Source of the DNA: Treponema sp.
GTDB taxonomy: Bacteria > Spirochaetota > Spirochaetia > Treponematales > Treponemataceae
Direction of reading: 5' to 3'
Assembly: GCA_024695475.1 (NCBI GenBank)
Contig: JAILIC010000029.1
Location: 1 to 64,000, forward strand
Length of the DNA stretch: 64,000 nucleotides
Shown here: positions 43,426-52,244 of the stretch, in pieces
Layout: every line of letters begins with the position of its first letter
How positions within the stretch are numbered: the stretch's first letter is position 1
Position numbers and translations under genes: made by a program
The notes under the pieces: generated by a model
What the model saw: only the letters and a program-made list of their open reading frames with translations
The model's database searches: none
What the model was told of the DNA's origin: nothing

Positions 43426-43451
43426 TTAGCTTTGCAAAATAGAATATGTTA

Positions 43452-43480
43452 AAAAAAAGGGAGCAAAATTATTTGCTCCC
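43452..43480 (-). terminator. Terminator after tRNA-Arg
   Basis: Minus-strand GGGAGCAAA/TTTGCTCCC stem followed by T8. It separates tRNA-Arg from the tRNA-Ser(GGA)-ffs pair, which therefore needs read-through or its own promoter. Confidence 0.88.
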
Positions 43481-43488
43481 TATATCTC

Positions 43489-43563
43489 TGAGACTAACAC
43501 GATTCGAACGTGCGACCCTCACCTCCGCAGGGTGATGCTCTAATCCAGCTGAGCTATAGTCTC
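43489..43563 (-). tRNA. tRNA-Arg (GCG)
   Basis: Acceptor GAGACTA/TAGTCTC, anticodon stem TCACC/GGTGA and loop CTGCGGA, so the anticodon is GCG rather than the usual ACG. Confidence 0.92.
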
Positions 43564-43574
43564 AAATCATCGAA

Positions 43575-43659
43575 CGGAAGCGACAGGAGTTGAACCTGCC
43601 CAGCCCGTAAGGAACTGACGGATTAGCAATCCGTTGTATTACCGCTCTACCACGCTTCC
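43575..43659 (-). tRNA. tRNA-Ser (GCT)
   Basis: Acceptor GGAAGCG/CGCTTCC, loop TTGCTAA, long variable arm, discriminator G. Confidence 0.94.
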
Positions 43660-43664
43660 GAGTA

Positions 43665-43750
43665 CGGAGCGAGAGGGATTTGAACCCCCGATACCGGAAA
43701 GGTATAACGGTTTTCAAGACCGCCGCGTTCGACCACTCTGCCATCGCTCC
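43665..43750 (-). tRNA. tRNA-Ser (TGA)
   Basis: Acceptor GGAGCGA/TCGCTCC, loop CTTGAAA, long variable arm, discriminator G. First tRNA of the minus-strand cluster. Confidence 0.95.
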
Positions 43751-43765
43751 AACAGATGTAGAAGT

Positions 43766-43795
43766 AATATATCAACAAACTACCATGTATGTCAA
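43766..43795 (-). promoter_or_regulatory. Promoter of tRNA cluster
   Basis: TTGACA (43790-43795), 18 bp, TATATT (43766-43771), about 15 nt before tRNA-Ser(TGA). Confidence 0.75.
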
Positions 43796-43814
43796 GCGAT
43801 TATCATTATTTTTT

Positions 43815-45095
43815 TTATTTTTTTTCACTTGGAACATATCCTACTGCTCGTATACGTTCCAAAAGTGGCGGATGATTGTAATTAAATAGCGAATAAACCT
43901 TTGGCGGTACTAATTCTGACAAGTTCTCCTTATTTAAAGCAATCAAGCCAGTTGCTAAAGGCTGTCCAGAACCACACACCTTTGCCGCATAAGCATCTGC
44001 CTCAAATTCATCTTTTCTTGAAAAATAATTACTAATCAATTCTGTCCACACACCATATCCAGAAAAAACAGTAGAAAGTAAAAAAATACCAATATAATGC
44101 ATATGAGTAAAATCAGCAGCAACATTTCCGAAGCCAAAACCTTCATAAACACTTGCAATACCAACAAGTTTACTCAAAATAAAAAGAGAAACAAAAATCA
44201 GTGGAATCATCACAACCAATCTCTTAATAATATGGTGACATTTATAATGTCCCAGCTCATGACCAAGCACAGCTTCGATTTCATCAACTGACAACTGCTG
44301 AATCAATGTATCATACAATACAATGCGTTTACTCTTACCAAACCCCGTAAAATATGCATTAGAATGTTTACTGCGCTTGGACGCATCCATAACATACACG
44401 CCCTCCGCCTTAAACCCAACTTTTGACAACAATGCAGTCAAGCGATCTTTCAGTGCCCCTTCTTCAAGTGGCGTAAACTTATTAAATAAAGGAGCCAGTA
44501 CTAGCGGGTACAATACCGAAATTCCTAGCGAAAAGAGAACATAAACAACACTTAAAAGTAACCACCACAGCGGAGTAGATTCCAACAACGCAATCATAAT
44601 GCACAACAGTGGAATAAGCAAAACAGCACTAACCACAATTCCTTTTATCTGATCAATAATCCACATCCGTACGGTCATCGTACTAAACCCAAATTGCTTT
44701 TCAATCTTAAACTCCTGATATAACTCAAAAGGGAGTGCAACAATTGTTGAGGGAATTCCAGCAAGTATAAAAAACAAAATTGCTTTCACATAAATAGAAA
44801 CAGATATCGTTGCGATACGAGAATAAATAAAAGGATAATAACCTAATACAAATAGTAAAACACCACAGATTGTCGTCACCACACTCATCGGAAGCCAGGC
44901 ATAGTATTTAGCATTTTCATATGCACATGTTTTTTGAAGTGTAGGCACATCAATACAATGAGCAAGTTCTACAGGAACCTCAGTACCATGTTTTACCCGA
45001 TGTTTATAATCGATGTATTCCAGCCATAAATTTATTGAAAAAGAGGCAAAAAGACCAACAAGATATAAAATAACAAAAGGATTTGAGTATACCAT
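43815..45095 (-). CDS. Ste24/HtpX-like M48 zinc metalloprotease
   Basis: 426-residue membrane protease. The zinc site HELGHYKCHH (HExxH about 280-284) and the downstream Glu in RKDEFEADAYAA are intact; several hydrophobic helices surround them, and length and layout match the CAAX-prenyl protease 1 (Ste24) branch rather than short HtpX. In bacteria these enzymes are thought to act in membrane protein quality control. No ribosome site: TATAGT ends 7 nt before the ATG. A 15-bp perfect inverted repeat spans promoter and start codon. Confidence 0.88.
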   Translation of the reverse strand: MVYSNPFVILYLVGLFASFSINLWLEYIDYKHRVKHGTEVPVELAHCIDVPTLQKTCAYENAKYYAWLPMSVVTTICGVLLFVLGYYPFIYSRIATISVSIYVKAILFFILAGIPSTIVALPFELYQEFKIEKQFGFSTMTVRMWIIDQIKGIVVSAVLLIPLLCIMIALLESTPLWWLLLSVVYVLFSLGISVLYPLVLAPLFNKFTPLEEGALKDRLTALLSKVGFKAEGVYVMDASKRSKHSNAYFTGFGKSKRIVLYDTLIQQLSVDEIEAVLGHELGHYKCHHIIKRLVVMIPLIFVSLFILSKLVGIASVYEGFGFGNVAADFTHMHYIGIFLLSTVFSGYGVWTELISNYFSRKDEFEADAYAAKVCGSGQPLATGLIALNKENLSELVPPKVYSLFNYNHPPLLERIRAVGYVPSEKK

Positions 45096-45119
45096 ATCTC
45101 ATACTATACTCAAATCCTT
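45077..45119. repeat. 15-bp perfect inverted repeat across promoter and start codon
   Basis: Arms AAGGATTTGAGTATA (45077-45091) and its exact reverse complement (45105-45119), separated by 13 bp that contain the start codon (45093-45095). The right arm overlaps the -10 box (45103-45108) and the left arm covers codons 2-6 of the protease gene. Confidence 0.85.
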
Positions 45120-45168
45120 AATACTAGTGCAATGAGCACGTTTCAAAAGTTATCGATTTTCAGATCGA

Positions 45169-46593
45169 TTAAGACGGTATATCACTACCTGCTGGTAAAG
45201 AGGCAAGATAATCCCTTGTCAGCTTTACAACAACACCATTTAGAGCCAACAGAGAAATAAGATTTGGTATCGCCATCAAGCCATTAACGATATCCGCAAT
45301 AGTCCATACAGCAGATACAGTCATGTATGGACCGATACACAAACAGATTATGTATAACCAACGATATATATATACAACGGCCATATTGCCATTTGACATA
45401 TATTCTATACAGCGTTCACTATAATAATCCCAACCTAAAATAGTAGTAAAAGCAAAAAATACCAAACACAGCATAAGAATAAATGGTACTGCCCGTCCTA
45501 AAAACGGCAGCCCCGTACTAAATGCTGCAGAAGTAACTGCTACTCCCTGTAAACCGGTATTCCAACTACCAGAAATAACAATGGCAAGCCCTGTTATAGT
45601 ACATACAACAATAGTATCCAAGAACGTGCCCGTCATAGAGACTAATGCCTGTTGTACGGGCTGTGACACCTGGGCTGCAGAAGCTGCTATCGGAGCACTA
45701 CCTAATCCTGCTTCATTAGAGAAAATACCACGTGCAATACCCTTTTGCATGGCAACAATCATTGCCCCCATCATACCGCCAGCAGCAGCCTTCAATCCAA
45801 AGGCTCCTTGAAAAATTTCCACAAAAGCAGCAGGAATTTTTGCAGCATTTACGAGCAACAACACAATACCCATACAAAAATACAACACAACCATAAACGG
45901 TACTATAACCTGTGCAACAGATGATATACGTTTTAAACCACCTATAATAACCAACGCCGCACACAAAGCTATGATAACACCAGCAATCACAACCGTTAAT
46001 GAATATGAGTTTCCAAATAAAGCAACCATATGGGTATTCTGAGGATCAAAGAAATTATTAACAGCACTCGTAATACCATTTATCTGGGTAAATGTTCCGA
46101 TACCAAACAATCCAACCAGAGTACCAAAAAAAGCAAAGAGCATTGCTAGCCATTTCCAATTTTTACCCATACCTTTTTCAATAGCATAAAAAGGACCACC
46201 CAGAATATGTCCATCAGCCTTTACTTCTCGATATTTGATAGAAAGTAAACACTCTGCATATTTAGTTGCCATACCAAACAATGCTGCAAGCCACATCCAG
46301 AATAATGCCCCAGGACCACCTGCGACAATGGCTGTAGCGACACCAACAATATTACCAGTGCCTATGGTAGCAGAAAGAGCCGTACATAATGCACCAAAAC
46401 TTGATACTTCACCAGCTGCATTTTTTTCCCTCCCCAACCGCATCAATCGGAATGCACGTGGAAGATTACTGAATTGAACACCTTGTAAACGAAGCGTCAA
46501 AAACAAACCTGTCACCAAAATAGCAACAATAAGAGGGATACCCCACACCAGATTATCGATGCGGTCCAAAAAAGAATTAATTGTAGCAAACAT
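45169..46593 (-). CDS. alsT: AGCS-family Na+:alanine/glycine symporter
   Basis: Inner-membrane sodium symporter of about 474 residues with ten to eleven helices. Family motifs: DNLVWGIPLIVAILVTGLFL near the N-terminus, GTGNIVGVATAIVAGGPGALFW (about 82-104) and SNEAGLGSAPIAASAA (about 280). The ATG at 46593 has AGGA 9 nt upstream and gives the usual N-terminus; an in-frame GTG at 46632 is the alternative. A glycine riboswitch precedes it, so glycine is the likely cargo. Confidence 0.92.
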   Translation of the reverse strand: MFATINSFLDRIDNLVWGIPLIVAILVTGLFLTLRLQGVQFSNLPRAFRLMRLGREKNAAGEVSSFGALCTALSATIGTGNIVGVATAIVAGGPGALFWMWLAALFGMATKYAECLLSIKYREVKADGHILGGPFYAIEKGMGKNWKWLAMLFAFFGTLVGLFGIGTFTQINGITSAVNNFFDPQNTHMVALFGNSYSLTVVIAGVIIALCAALVIIGGLKRISSVAQVIVPFMVVLYFCMGIVLLLVNAAKIPAAFVEIFQGAFGLKAAAGGMMGAMIVAMQKGIARGIFSNEAGLGSAPIAASAAQVSQPVQQALVSMTGTFLDTIVVCTITGLAIVISGSWNTGLQGVAVTSAAFSTGLPFLGRAVPFILMLCLVFFAFTTILGWDYYSERCIEYMSNGNMAVVYIYRWLYIICLCIGPYMTVSAVWTIADIVNGLMAIPNLISLLALNGVVVKLTRDYLASLPAGSDIPS

Positions 46594-46650
46594 AGAAGTT
46601 TGTCCTGCGACTGTAAGGCAAGTAAAAAGCACCCTGCCTCAGTCCTCTTT

Positions 46651-46699
46651 AAAAGAATAAGAGCCCGGCTTCTGATATTTTCATATCAGTACGGGCTCT
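46651..46699 (-). terminator. Riboswitch expression-platform hairpin
   Basis: Minus-strand stem AGAGCCCG/CGGGCTCT with an inner TGATAT/ATATCA helix and a GAAA-type loop, followed by the T-rich TATTCTTTT. Located between the glycine aptamer and alsT, it is the likely attenuator. A CTCTTTAGAG element just upstream could pair with it as an antiterminator. Confidence 0.75.
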
Positions 46700-46732
46700 C
46701 TAAAGAGTTTTTGCGGAAAAGCATTTTTTATC

Positions 46733-46845
46733 ACTGCTCTGTCCTTTCTGCCTGAGATATCTACGACAACCCTAATGCTTTTTAACGGTATTATCGTATT
46801 AAACCTTCGGCGCCTTGATTTAACAAGGACTCTCCAGAGAGATGT
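46733..46845 (-). ncRNA. Glycine riboswitch (single aptamer)
   Basis: Minus strand shows the gcvT-type core: CTCTGGAGAG at the 5' side, GGCGCCGAAGG in the middle, and CTCAGGCAGAAAGGACAGAG at the 3' side, which is the classic glycine-binding segment. Only one aptamer is evident. A downstream AATGCTT element can pair with AAGCATT inside the aptamer region and may form a ghost helix. It sits in the alsT leader. Confidence 0.9.
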
Positions 46846-46876
46846 CATACACCACGGTGCAATAACAACAGAAAGT

Positions 46877-46905
46877 ACTATACACTAAATTGTATACTTA
46901 TGCAA
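46877..46905 (-). promoter_or_regulatory. Promoter of riboswitch-alsT transcript
   Basis: TTGCAT (46900-46905), 17 bp, TATAGT (46877-46882), just after the end of pyrC. Confidence 0.75.
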
Positions 46906-46929
46906 TACAGTGTACTAAAAAGCATTTTT

Positions 46930-48324
46930 TTACATATTTAGTGTATATACTTCCTTTCCTCCAATAAATGTAGCATGTACGCGACCATATACCTGCATAC
47001 CATCAAAAGGAGTCGCCTTACCTTTACTGCAAAGCTCGTTGCTATGTATCGTCCATTTTTCATCAGGGGCGACAAGTACCAAATCCGCATCATACCCCTT
47101 GCACAACAATCCGCAGGGTCGTCCTAATATCTGAGCCGGCACCTGTGACATTATCTGAGACAATCGTTGCAAATCCATACCATGTTTTTTTATCAGCATA
47201 GTCTGAGACAAGGCATACGACAGCTCAATACCGGTAAAACCAGGAGATCCCATCGTCTTATCTTCAAGTGTATGGGGAGCATGATCCGTAGAAATGACGA
47301 CACCTTCTCTTTGCTGCAACTGCTTCACCAAAAAAAGACGATCGTTCTCACTCCGTAAAGGGGGATTTACTAAAGCATACAAAAGCGGAGGCTCACTACC
47401 GTCAAGACAAAAATGGTGTGGTGTCACCTCACAAGTAACAACATTTGTTCCTCGCCTATCTTGAGCACGTAAAACAGCTTCCATACTTTTTTTTGTACTT
47501 ACATGTGCTATATGAATCCGACAACCTGCCATATCTGCAATCTCAAGATTACGCAGTGTTGCAATATCTTCGGCCAAAGCAAGCAAGCGATTTGCCTCCG
47601 ATAGAGAATCATTGATACATGTCAAAGCAGAAGCAGGAATACTCTTTTTATCTACCGCAGCACCCCATGCAGGAATATGATATTCATGCATAACTGCAAG
47701 CGCTTTTTCACGATAAGGTTTTGCTGTAGCAGCCAAGGCAACATCTTCAGAATGGCAACTGACAACAATATCTTTACGCGCAGCCTTTCGCATTACATCA
47801 AGCATCACAGCAGCAGACCCAACATCTCTACCATCTTCAGTAATCACAGGAACATGTTCCTTATCAAATTTATCAACATGAGAAGTATCTGTTCCTGAAA
47901 AATTTCCCGTCAAGCTCGCACTTTGATAAACATGTGCAAGATGATACGCAGCAGCTTCCCGATTTACGCTTACCACTTGTTCAATAGAAGAAATAACAGG
48001 AGATGTATTAGGCATTGCAACAAGCGTACCAACACCACCAGCGACAGCGGCATGTAGCCCCGTATTAAGATCCTCTTTTTTTGTTTGACCAGGATAACGC
48101 AAATGTACATGCATATCAACAAAAGCCGGCTGCAACGTACGACTTAATGCATTATACAAAATGTCAGGTTTCCTCTCCCCACACAAAGCACGAGCCTGCG
48201 CTTCAGTAGTGCACGGGGTCTTAAACACTTCTACAATCTTACCATTTTCGATAAAAACAGCACCTTTTGTATCAGTATGAGCATCAAGCAGTCGCGCATT
48301 ATAGATCAAAAGACTGTCACTCAC
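46930..48324 (-). CDS. pyrC: Dihydroorotase
   Basis: Closes carbamoyl-aspartate to dihydroorotate. 464 residues, class I multi-domain type: zinc site FVDMHVHLRYPGQTKKED (about 69-86), CHSEDVALA, HIAHVSTKKS and STDHAPHTLEDK. The start GTG overlaps the pyrI stop (TTGTGAGTG), so translation is coupled. Third gene of pyrB-pyrI-pyrC. Confidence 0.93.
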   Translation of the reverse strand: MSDSLLIYNARLLDAHTDTKGAVFIENGKIVEVFKTPCTTEAQARALCGERKPDILYNALSRTLQPAFVDMHVHLRYPGQTKKEDLNTGLHAAVAGGVGTLVAMPNTSPVISSIEQVVSVNREAAAYHLAHVYQSASLTGNFSGTDTSHVDKFDKEHVPVITEDGRDVGSAAVMLDVMRKAARKDIVVSCHSEDVALAATAKPYREKALAVMHEYHIPAWGAAVDKKSIPASALTCINDSLSEANRLLALAEDIATLRNLEIADMAGCRIHIAHVSTKKSMEAVLRAQDRRGTNVVTCEVTPHHFCLDGSEPPLLYALVNPPLRSENDRLFLVKQLQQREGVVISTDHAPHTLEDKTMGSPGFTGIELSYALSQTMLIKKHGMDLQRLSQIMSQVPAQILGRPCGLLCKGYDADLVLVAPDEKWTIHSNELCSKGKATPFDGMQVYGRVHATFIGGKEVYTLNM

Positions 48325-48776
48325 AAACTGTGCTCCATCAATTCTTCTGCACTGTTAGCCTTATATAAGGCATCACAGTACTGACAACGATATAAAGAGT
48401 TTTCTCGACTTACAAGCCGGAATATCTGCGGAACATAATGTTCTGTTGTAGTAATACAACGTGGATTTTTACAACGAACAACATCTTCAACTTTATCAGG
48501 AAGAATCATATTAATTTTACGAACAATCTTTTCATTTTCAATTACATTGACAGTAATATTTGGATCTATAAAACCAAGTACAGAATAATCAATATTAATG
48601 ATATTATCGATTTTAATGATATCTTTTTTTCCTGAGTTTTTCGATTGTACATTCATTATCAATGCGGCGCTAAACTTAGCTTTTTCCAGACCGAGCCATC
48701 GAAAAATCCGAGGACCATAACCAGCACGGATATGATCAATAACCAACCCATTCTTTATGGTATCAACATTCAGCAT
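48321..48776 (-). CDS. pyrI: Aspartate carbamoyltransferase regulatory chain
   Basis: 151-residue nucleotide-binding partner of PyrB. N-terminal allosteric domain with IDHIRAGYGPRIFRWLGLE; C-terminal zinc domain with CKNPRC (about 101-106) and CQYC (about 131-134), the four expected cysteines. GGAGG precedes the ATG. Presence indicates feedback control of pyrimidine synthesis by CTP/ATP. Confidence 0.95.
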   Translation of the reverse strand: MLNVDTIKNGLVIDHIRAGYGPRIFRWLGLEKAKFSAALIMNVQSKNSGKKDIIKIDNIINIDYSVLGFIDPNITVNVIENEKIVRKINMILPDKVEDVVRCKNPRCITTTEHYVPQIFRLVSRENSLYRCQYCDALYKANSAEELMEHSL

Positions 48777-48797
48777 TTTGAGACCTCCGTAATTTTG

Positions 48798-49721
48798 TTA
48801 TAAGCTACCTGTTACTTTTGCAATAAGAGCCATACGTACAAACATACCGTACTTTACCTGCTTAAAATAAGCAGCACGAGGATCACCATCAACTTCTGGT
48901 GCAATCTCATTAACACGGGGTAAAGGATGGAGAACAATCATGTCCTTACGTGCAAGTTTCATTTTTTCATTATCAAGGATATAACTATCCTTTAAGCGGA
49001 TATAATCCTGTTCGTTAAAAAAACGTTCCTTTTGTACACGAGTCATATACAAAATATCAAGATCACCAATAACATCTTCAAGTTTAGTTGCTTCCCGATA
49101 TTCAACACCAGCTGGCTGCAGCACATTCTGGATAATATAGTCAGGCATACGTAGTTCTGGAGGACTAATAAATATAAACTTATTTCGAGGGTATAAACTC
49201 ATTGCCGTAACAAGACTATGAACCGTACGACCAAACTTTAAGTCACCACACAAACCTACAACATGATCCTCAAATCCACCTCTAAGCTGCCGTATAGTAA
49301 GCAAATCTGTCAGTGTCTGTGTAGGATGAAAGTGGCCTCCATCACCTGCGTTTATAATTGGACAAAAGGAATACTGACTTGCTAGTAACGCAGCACCTTC
49401 TTTCGGGTTTCGCATAGCAATAACATCAGCATATGATGATACAACACGAATTGTATCTGCCAATGACTCACCTTTACTTGTTGATGACACTGCAGCATCA
49501 GAAAAGCCCTCAACCGCACCACCCAATCGTAACATCGCCGCCTCAAATGATAAGCGTGTACGAGTACTTGGTTCAAAAAAAAGTGCCGCGAGAATTTTCC
49601 CGCGGCACACATCTTGAAATGATGATGGATCAACAATAATTTGTTCGGCCAATGTACAGATTTCATCAATTTCTGATACTGATAAATCCGTCGTACCGAT
49701 AACATGACGTCCTTTTAGCAT
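48798..49721 (-). CDS. pyrB: Aspartate carbamoyltransferase catalytic chain
   Basis: First committed step of pyrimidine synthesis. 307 residues with carbamoyl-phosphate motif [21 protein letters not shown]-type (about 50-70), the SSTSKGES loop and HPLPRVNEI (about 260). GGAGGGG lies before the ATG at 49721. Heads the pyrBIC operon. Confidence 0.96.
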   Translation of the reverse strand: MLKGRHVIGTTDLSVSEIDEICTLAEQIIVDPSSFQDVCRGKILAALFFEPSTRTRLSFEAAMLRLGGAVEGFSDAAVSSTSKGESLADTIRVVSSYADVIAMRNPKEGAALLASQYSFCPIINAGDGGHFHPTQTLTDLLTIRQLRGGFEDHVVGLCGDLKFGRTVHSLVTAMSLYPRNKFIFISPPELRMPDYIIQNVLQPAGVEYREATKLEDVIGDLDILYMTRVQKERFFNEQDYIRLKDSYILDNEKMKLARKDMIVLHPLPRVNEIAPEVDGDPRAAYFKQVKYGMFVRMALIAKVTGSL

Positions 49722-49752
49722 GAGCCCCTCCAGTTTTAAGTTAAATTACTAA

Positions 49753-49761
49753 AGTATATCA
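49753..49761 (-). promoter_or_regulatory. Extended -10 promoter of pyrBIC
   Basis: Minus-strand TGATATACT; the -35 is weak. No attenuator leader peptide was seen in the short leader of about 25 nt. Confidence 0.6.
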
Positions 49762-49863
49762 CAAGGCTTCCTTTTTAGCTATAGATATTTACAAAAAATA
49801 AATAATATCATTATAGATAAAATACAATAATCTTAATAAAAATAATCTATAGATAAAATGTAT

Positions 49864-49892
49864 TTGACACTCTTGATTTTTAAGTTTATAGT
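49864..49892 (+). promoter_or_regulatory. Near-consensus promoter of secreted protein gene
   Basis: TTGACA (49864-49869), 17 bp, TATAGT (49887-49892). The leader contains CCAG-TATAAA-CTGG, a short hairpin, just before AAGGAG. Confidence 0.85.
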
Positions 49893-49937
49893 AGTGTCAC
49901 TATTTTAACCAGTATAAACTGGGAATAAGGAGATTTT

Positions 49938-50594
49938 ATGAAACTTTCTAAATTCTTTGCTGCTGCATTGCTTTTGACAGGATCTGTATTTGCAGCAAGT
50001 GCTCAAAAGGCAAAAATCGATTATCGTTACAATGTTGCTTCTGACGATGCTGGCAGCAACTTTTTTAACTGGTCAGCTGATGCTGAAAATGTAAAAGACG
50101 GTTTTGATGCTGCTTCTGGTGCTTCAAAGGCACAGTCTACAACTCGTTTTAATATCGTTCGTTTTGACTCAACTGGCAAAGCAAAAGCTATTCCTGCTGG
50201 TCTCCGCTTTGTCATGCTCTACCCAATAGCTAGCCGTGCAACTGCAACAGGTGACAACCTTACTGTACAGGACAATGGTGGCGCTCTCACCATCAGATTC
50301 ATTCACCGCGGTACTGCATACCAAATTACAACTGACAAAAAAGGTACTATTGATTTAAGCAACAGCTTCAAGATTTCTGGACCTCTTGCTGATAACAAGG
50401 GTGGCAAATTTATCTTCAAAGATGAATTCCTCAAAGCTGGTGGAGACAACACAAAAGCTAGTGATGTTGACTGGTCAAAGGTAACACTCAATACAGATGT
50501 TGCAGACAGCAATGCATCTTACAAATACACAGGTACACTCAAAGCAGCTTACAAAGGTGGCATTCTCACCATTAAGGGAACATTGTCAAAGTAA
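49938..50594 (+). CDS. Secreted protein of unknown function
   Basis: 218 residues with a signal peptide (MKLSKFFAAALLLTGSVFA, cleavage near ASA at 19-22). The mature part is rich in Asp, Lys, Ser, Thr and Gly with a beta-strand pattern and no cysteine, suggesting an exported beta-sandwich or barrel-type protein. No family recognised. A near-consensus promoter, AAGGAG site, biased codons and a strong terminator suggest abundant expression. Monocistronic, divergent from pyrBIC. Confidence 0.75.
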   Translation: MKLSKFFAAALLLTGSVFAASAQKAKIDYRYNVASDDAGSNFFNWSADAENVKDGFDAASGASKAQSTTRFNIVRFDSTGKAKAIPAGLRFVMLYPIASRATATGDNLTVQDNGGALTIRFIHRGTAYQITTDKKGTIDLSNSFKISGPLADNKGGKFIFKDEFLKAGGDNTKASDVDWSKVTLNTDVADSNASYKYTGTLKAAYKGGILTIKGTLSK

Positions 50595-50635
50595 GACACT
50601 TACTAAATATTAATTAGTACCAAACCTCTTATTAT

Positions 50636-50675
50636 GGACAGATGATTTATTGCTCCATTCATCTGTCCTTTTTTA
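50636..50675 (+). terminator. Terminator of secreted protein gene
   Basis: Perfect 10-bp stem GGACAGATGA/TCATCTGTCC then T6. Confidence 0.93.
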
Positions 50676-50795
50676 TTTGCCTGGTCCACTACTTTTTTCT
50701 CAATTACCTGCAACTTTTATATCGTTTCGATGTCTAATAATAGGAAAATTATAATATCATAACTATAAAGGGTAGTAGTTTTAGCACTTTACATA

Positions 50796-50824
50796 TTGAC
50801 GGAAAATGTCATTCTAATTACACT
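50796..50824 (+). promoter_or_regulatory. Promoter of fabF
   Basis: TTGACG (50796-50801), 17 bp, TACACT (50819-50824); leader about 14 nt with AAGGAG. Confidence 0.75.
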
Positions 50825-50844
50825 GCTCTATACAAGGAGTTTAT

Positions 50845-52110
50845 ATGTCCTTACGTCGTGTTGTAGTCACTGGACTCGGAGTTATTTCTCCCGTAGGAAA
50901 TTCTGTTGATGAAGCTTGGGAATCTATAAAGAACGGAAAAAGTGGTATCGGTCCCATCACCTTATTCGATGCCAGTAATCAGCAATCTCAAGTAGCTGGA
51001 GAAGTCAAGAACTTTGACATCACAAAATATGGTATAGAACATCGTGCTACCAGAAAAATGGCACGCTTTACTCAGTTTCTACTAGCAGCGAGCGCACAGG
51101 CTGTTTCTGATGCAGGTTATACAAAAGAATCCCTACAAAAAGAAAAAGCAGGACTTATGATCGGCAACTGTATTGGTGGTCTAGATGTATTGGAAGAGTC
51201 TTTTAAAAAATACTGCGCATCAGGACCATCTCGCATTCCACCGTTAACAGCTCCCATGTTTATCACTAACGAAGCAGCTGCAAACGTCAGCATGTTCTTT
51301 GGTTTAAATGGCCTATCATGGACACTTGGTACAGCATGTGCTTCAGGTACCGATGCCTTAGGAGCAGGATTAGACCTCATCCGCAGCGGAAGACTTGATG
51401 TCTGTATCGCAGGTGGTACCGAAGCGCTCGTTAACGGTTTTGGAATTGGTGTTTTTTCAGCATTGCAAGCTCTTTCAACTCACTATAACAACACACCACA
51501 AAAAGCAAGCCGCCCTTTTGATAAAGACAGAGATGGATTTGTTTTAGCAGAAGGTTCTGCAGTCCTCATACTTGAAGAACTAGAACACGCAAAAGCTCGT
51601 GGTGCACATATCTATGCAGAACTAGCAGGCTTTGGTGCATCTTGTGATGCTCATCACATTACGGCCCCAATTGCTGATGGTTCTATCGCAGCAAACGCTG
51701 TTGCAGGCGCACTTGCAGACGCAGGTCTTAAACCAGAAGATATTCAGTACTATAATGCACACGGTACTTCAACTCATGCTAATGATGAGTCTGAAACTAA
51801 AATGCTCAAAAAAGTATTTGGTGACCATGCATATAAAATGAAGGTTTCTTCAACAAAAAGTATGACAGGTCATCTGGTAGGAGCAGCAGGCGCCATAGAA
51901 GCTATCTTTACTATAAAAGCTATACAGGATGGTTTCTTTCCACCTACAATCAATCTTGATAACCCTGATGTCGAAGCGGGTTGCGATTTGGATTATGTAC
52001 CAAATAAAGGCGTATCAGGAACAATCAATGCAGCAGCAAGCGCCTCTCTCGGTTTTGGAGGACACAACGGCTGCATAGTAATACGTCGATTTAAGGACGC
52101 AGACGCATAA
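50845..52110 (+). CDS. fabF: 3-oxoacyl-ACP synthase II
   Basis: Condensing enzyme of fatty-acid elongation. 421 residues with catalytic Cys in GTACASGTDALG (about 168), His in NAHGTSTHANDESE (about 308) and His in STKSMTGHLVGAAGA (about 343). AAGGAG precedes the ATG. fabV follows 134 nt later with no strong terminator between, so both may be co-transcribed. Confidence 0.95.
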   Translation: MSLRRVVVTGLGVISPVGNSVDEAWESIKNGKSGIGPITLFDASNQQSQVAGEVKNFDITKYGIEHRATRKMARFTQFLLAASAQAVSDAGYTKESLQKEKAGLMIGNCIGGLDVLEESFKKYCASGPSRIPPLTAPMFITNEAAANVSMFFGLNGLSWTLGTACASGTDALGAGLDLIRSGRLDVCIAGGTEALVNGFGIGVFSALQALSTHYNNTPQKASRPFDKDRDGFVLAEGSAVLILEELEHAKARGAHIYAELAGFGASCDAHHITAPIADGSIAANAVAGALADAGLKPEDIQYYNAHGTSTHANDESETKMLKKVFGDHAYKMKVSSTKSMTGHLVGAAGAIEAIFTIKAIQDGFFPPTINLDNPDVEAGCDLDYVPNKGVSGTINAAASASLGFGGHNGCIVIRRFKDADA

Positions 52111-52244
52111 GACCTTGAGTCGCCAATTTTAGGAGAGGGCTAAAATCCTTCTCCCTACATAAAAAAATACGCAGAGAATTAAAACTTGGTGTATTATAAA
52201 TAAGCATAACAATTTATATATGCATATAAATAGGAGATAATGAC

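Noticed and set aside
43205-43429. 74-codon plus-strand frame over the tRNA/SRP region
   Set aside because: It lies antisense to a clear tRNA-Ser and SRP RNA and ends in tRNA sequence.
48776-48800. Frameshift between pyrI and pyrC
   Set aside because: Both products are full length with intact motifs; the overlap is ordinary translational coupling with a GTG start.
52111-52244. Terminator between fabF and fabV
   Set aside because: GGAGAGGG and CCTTCTCCC pair only imperfectly and no T-run follows; read-through into fabV is likely.
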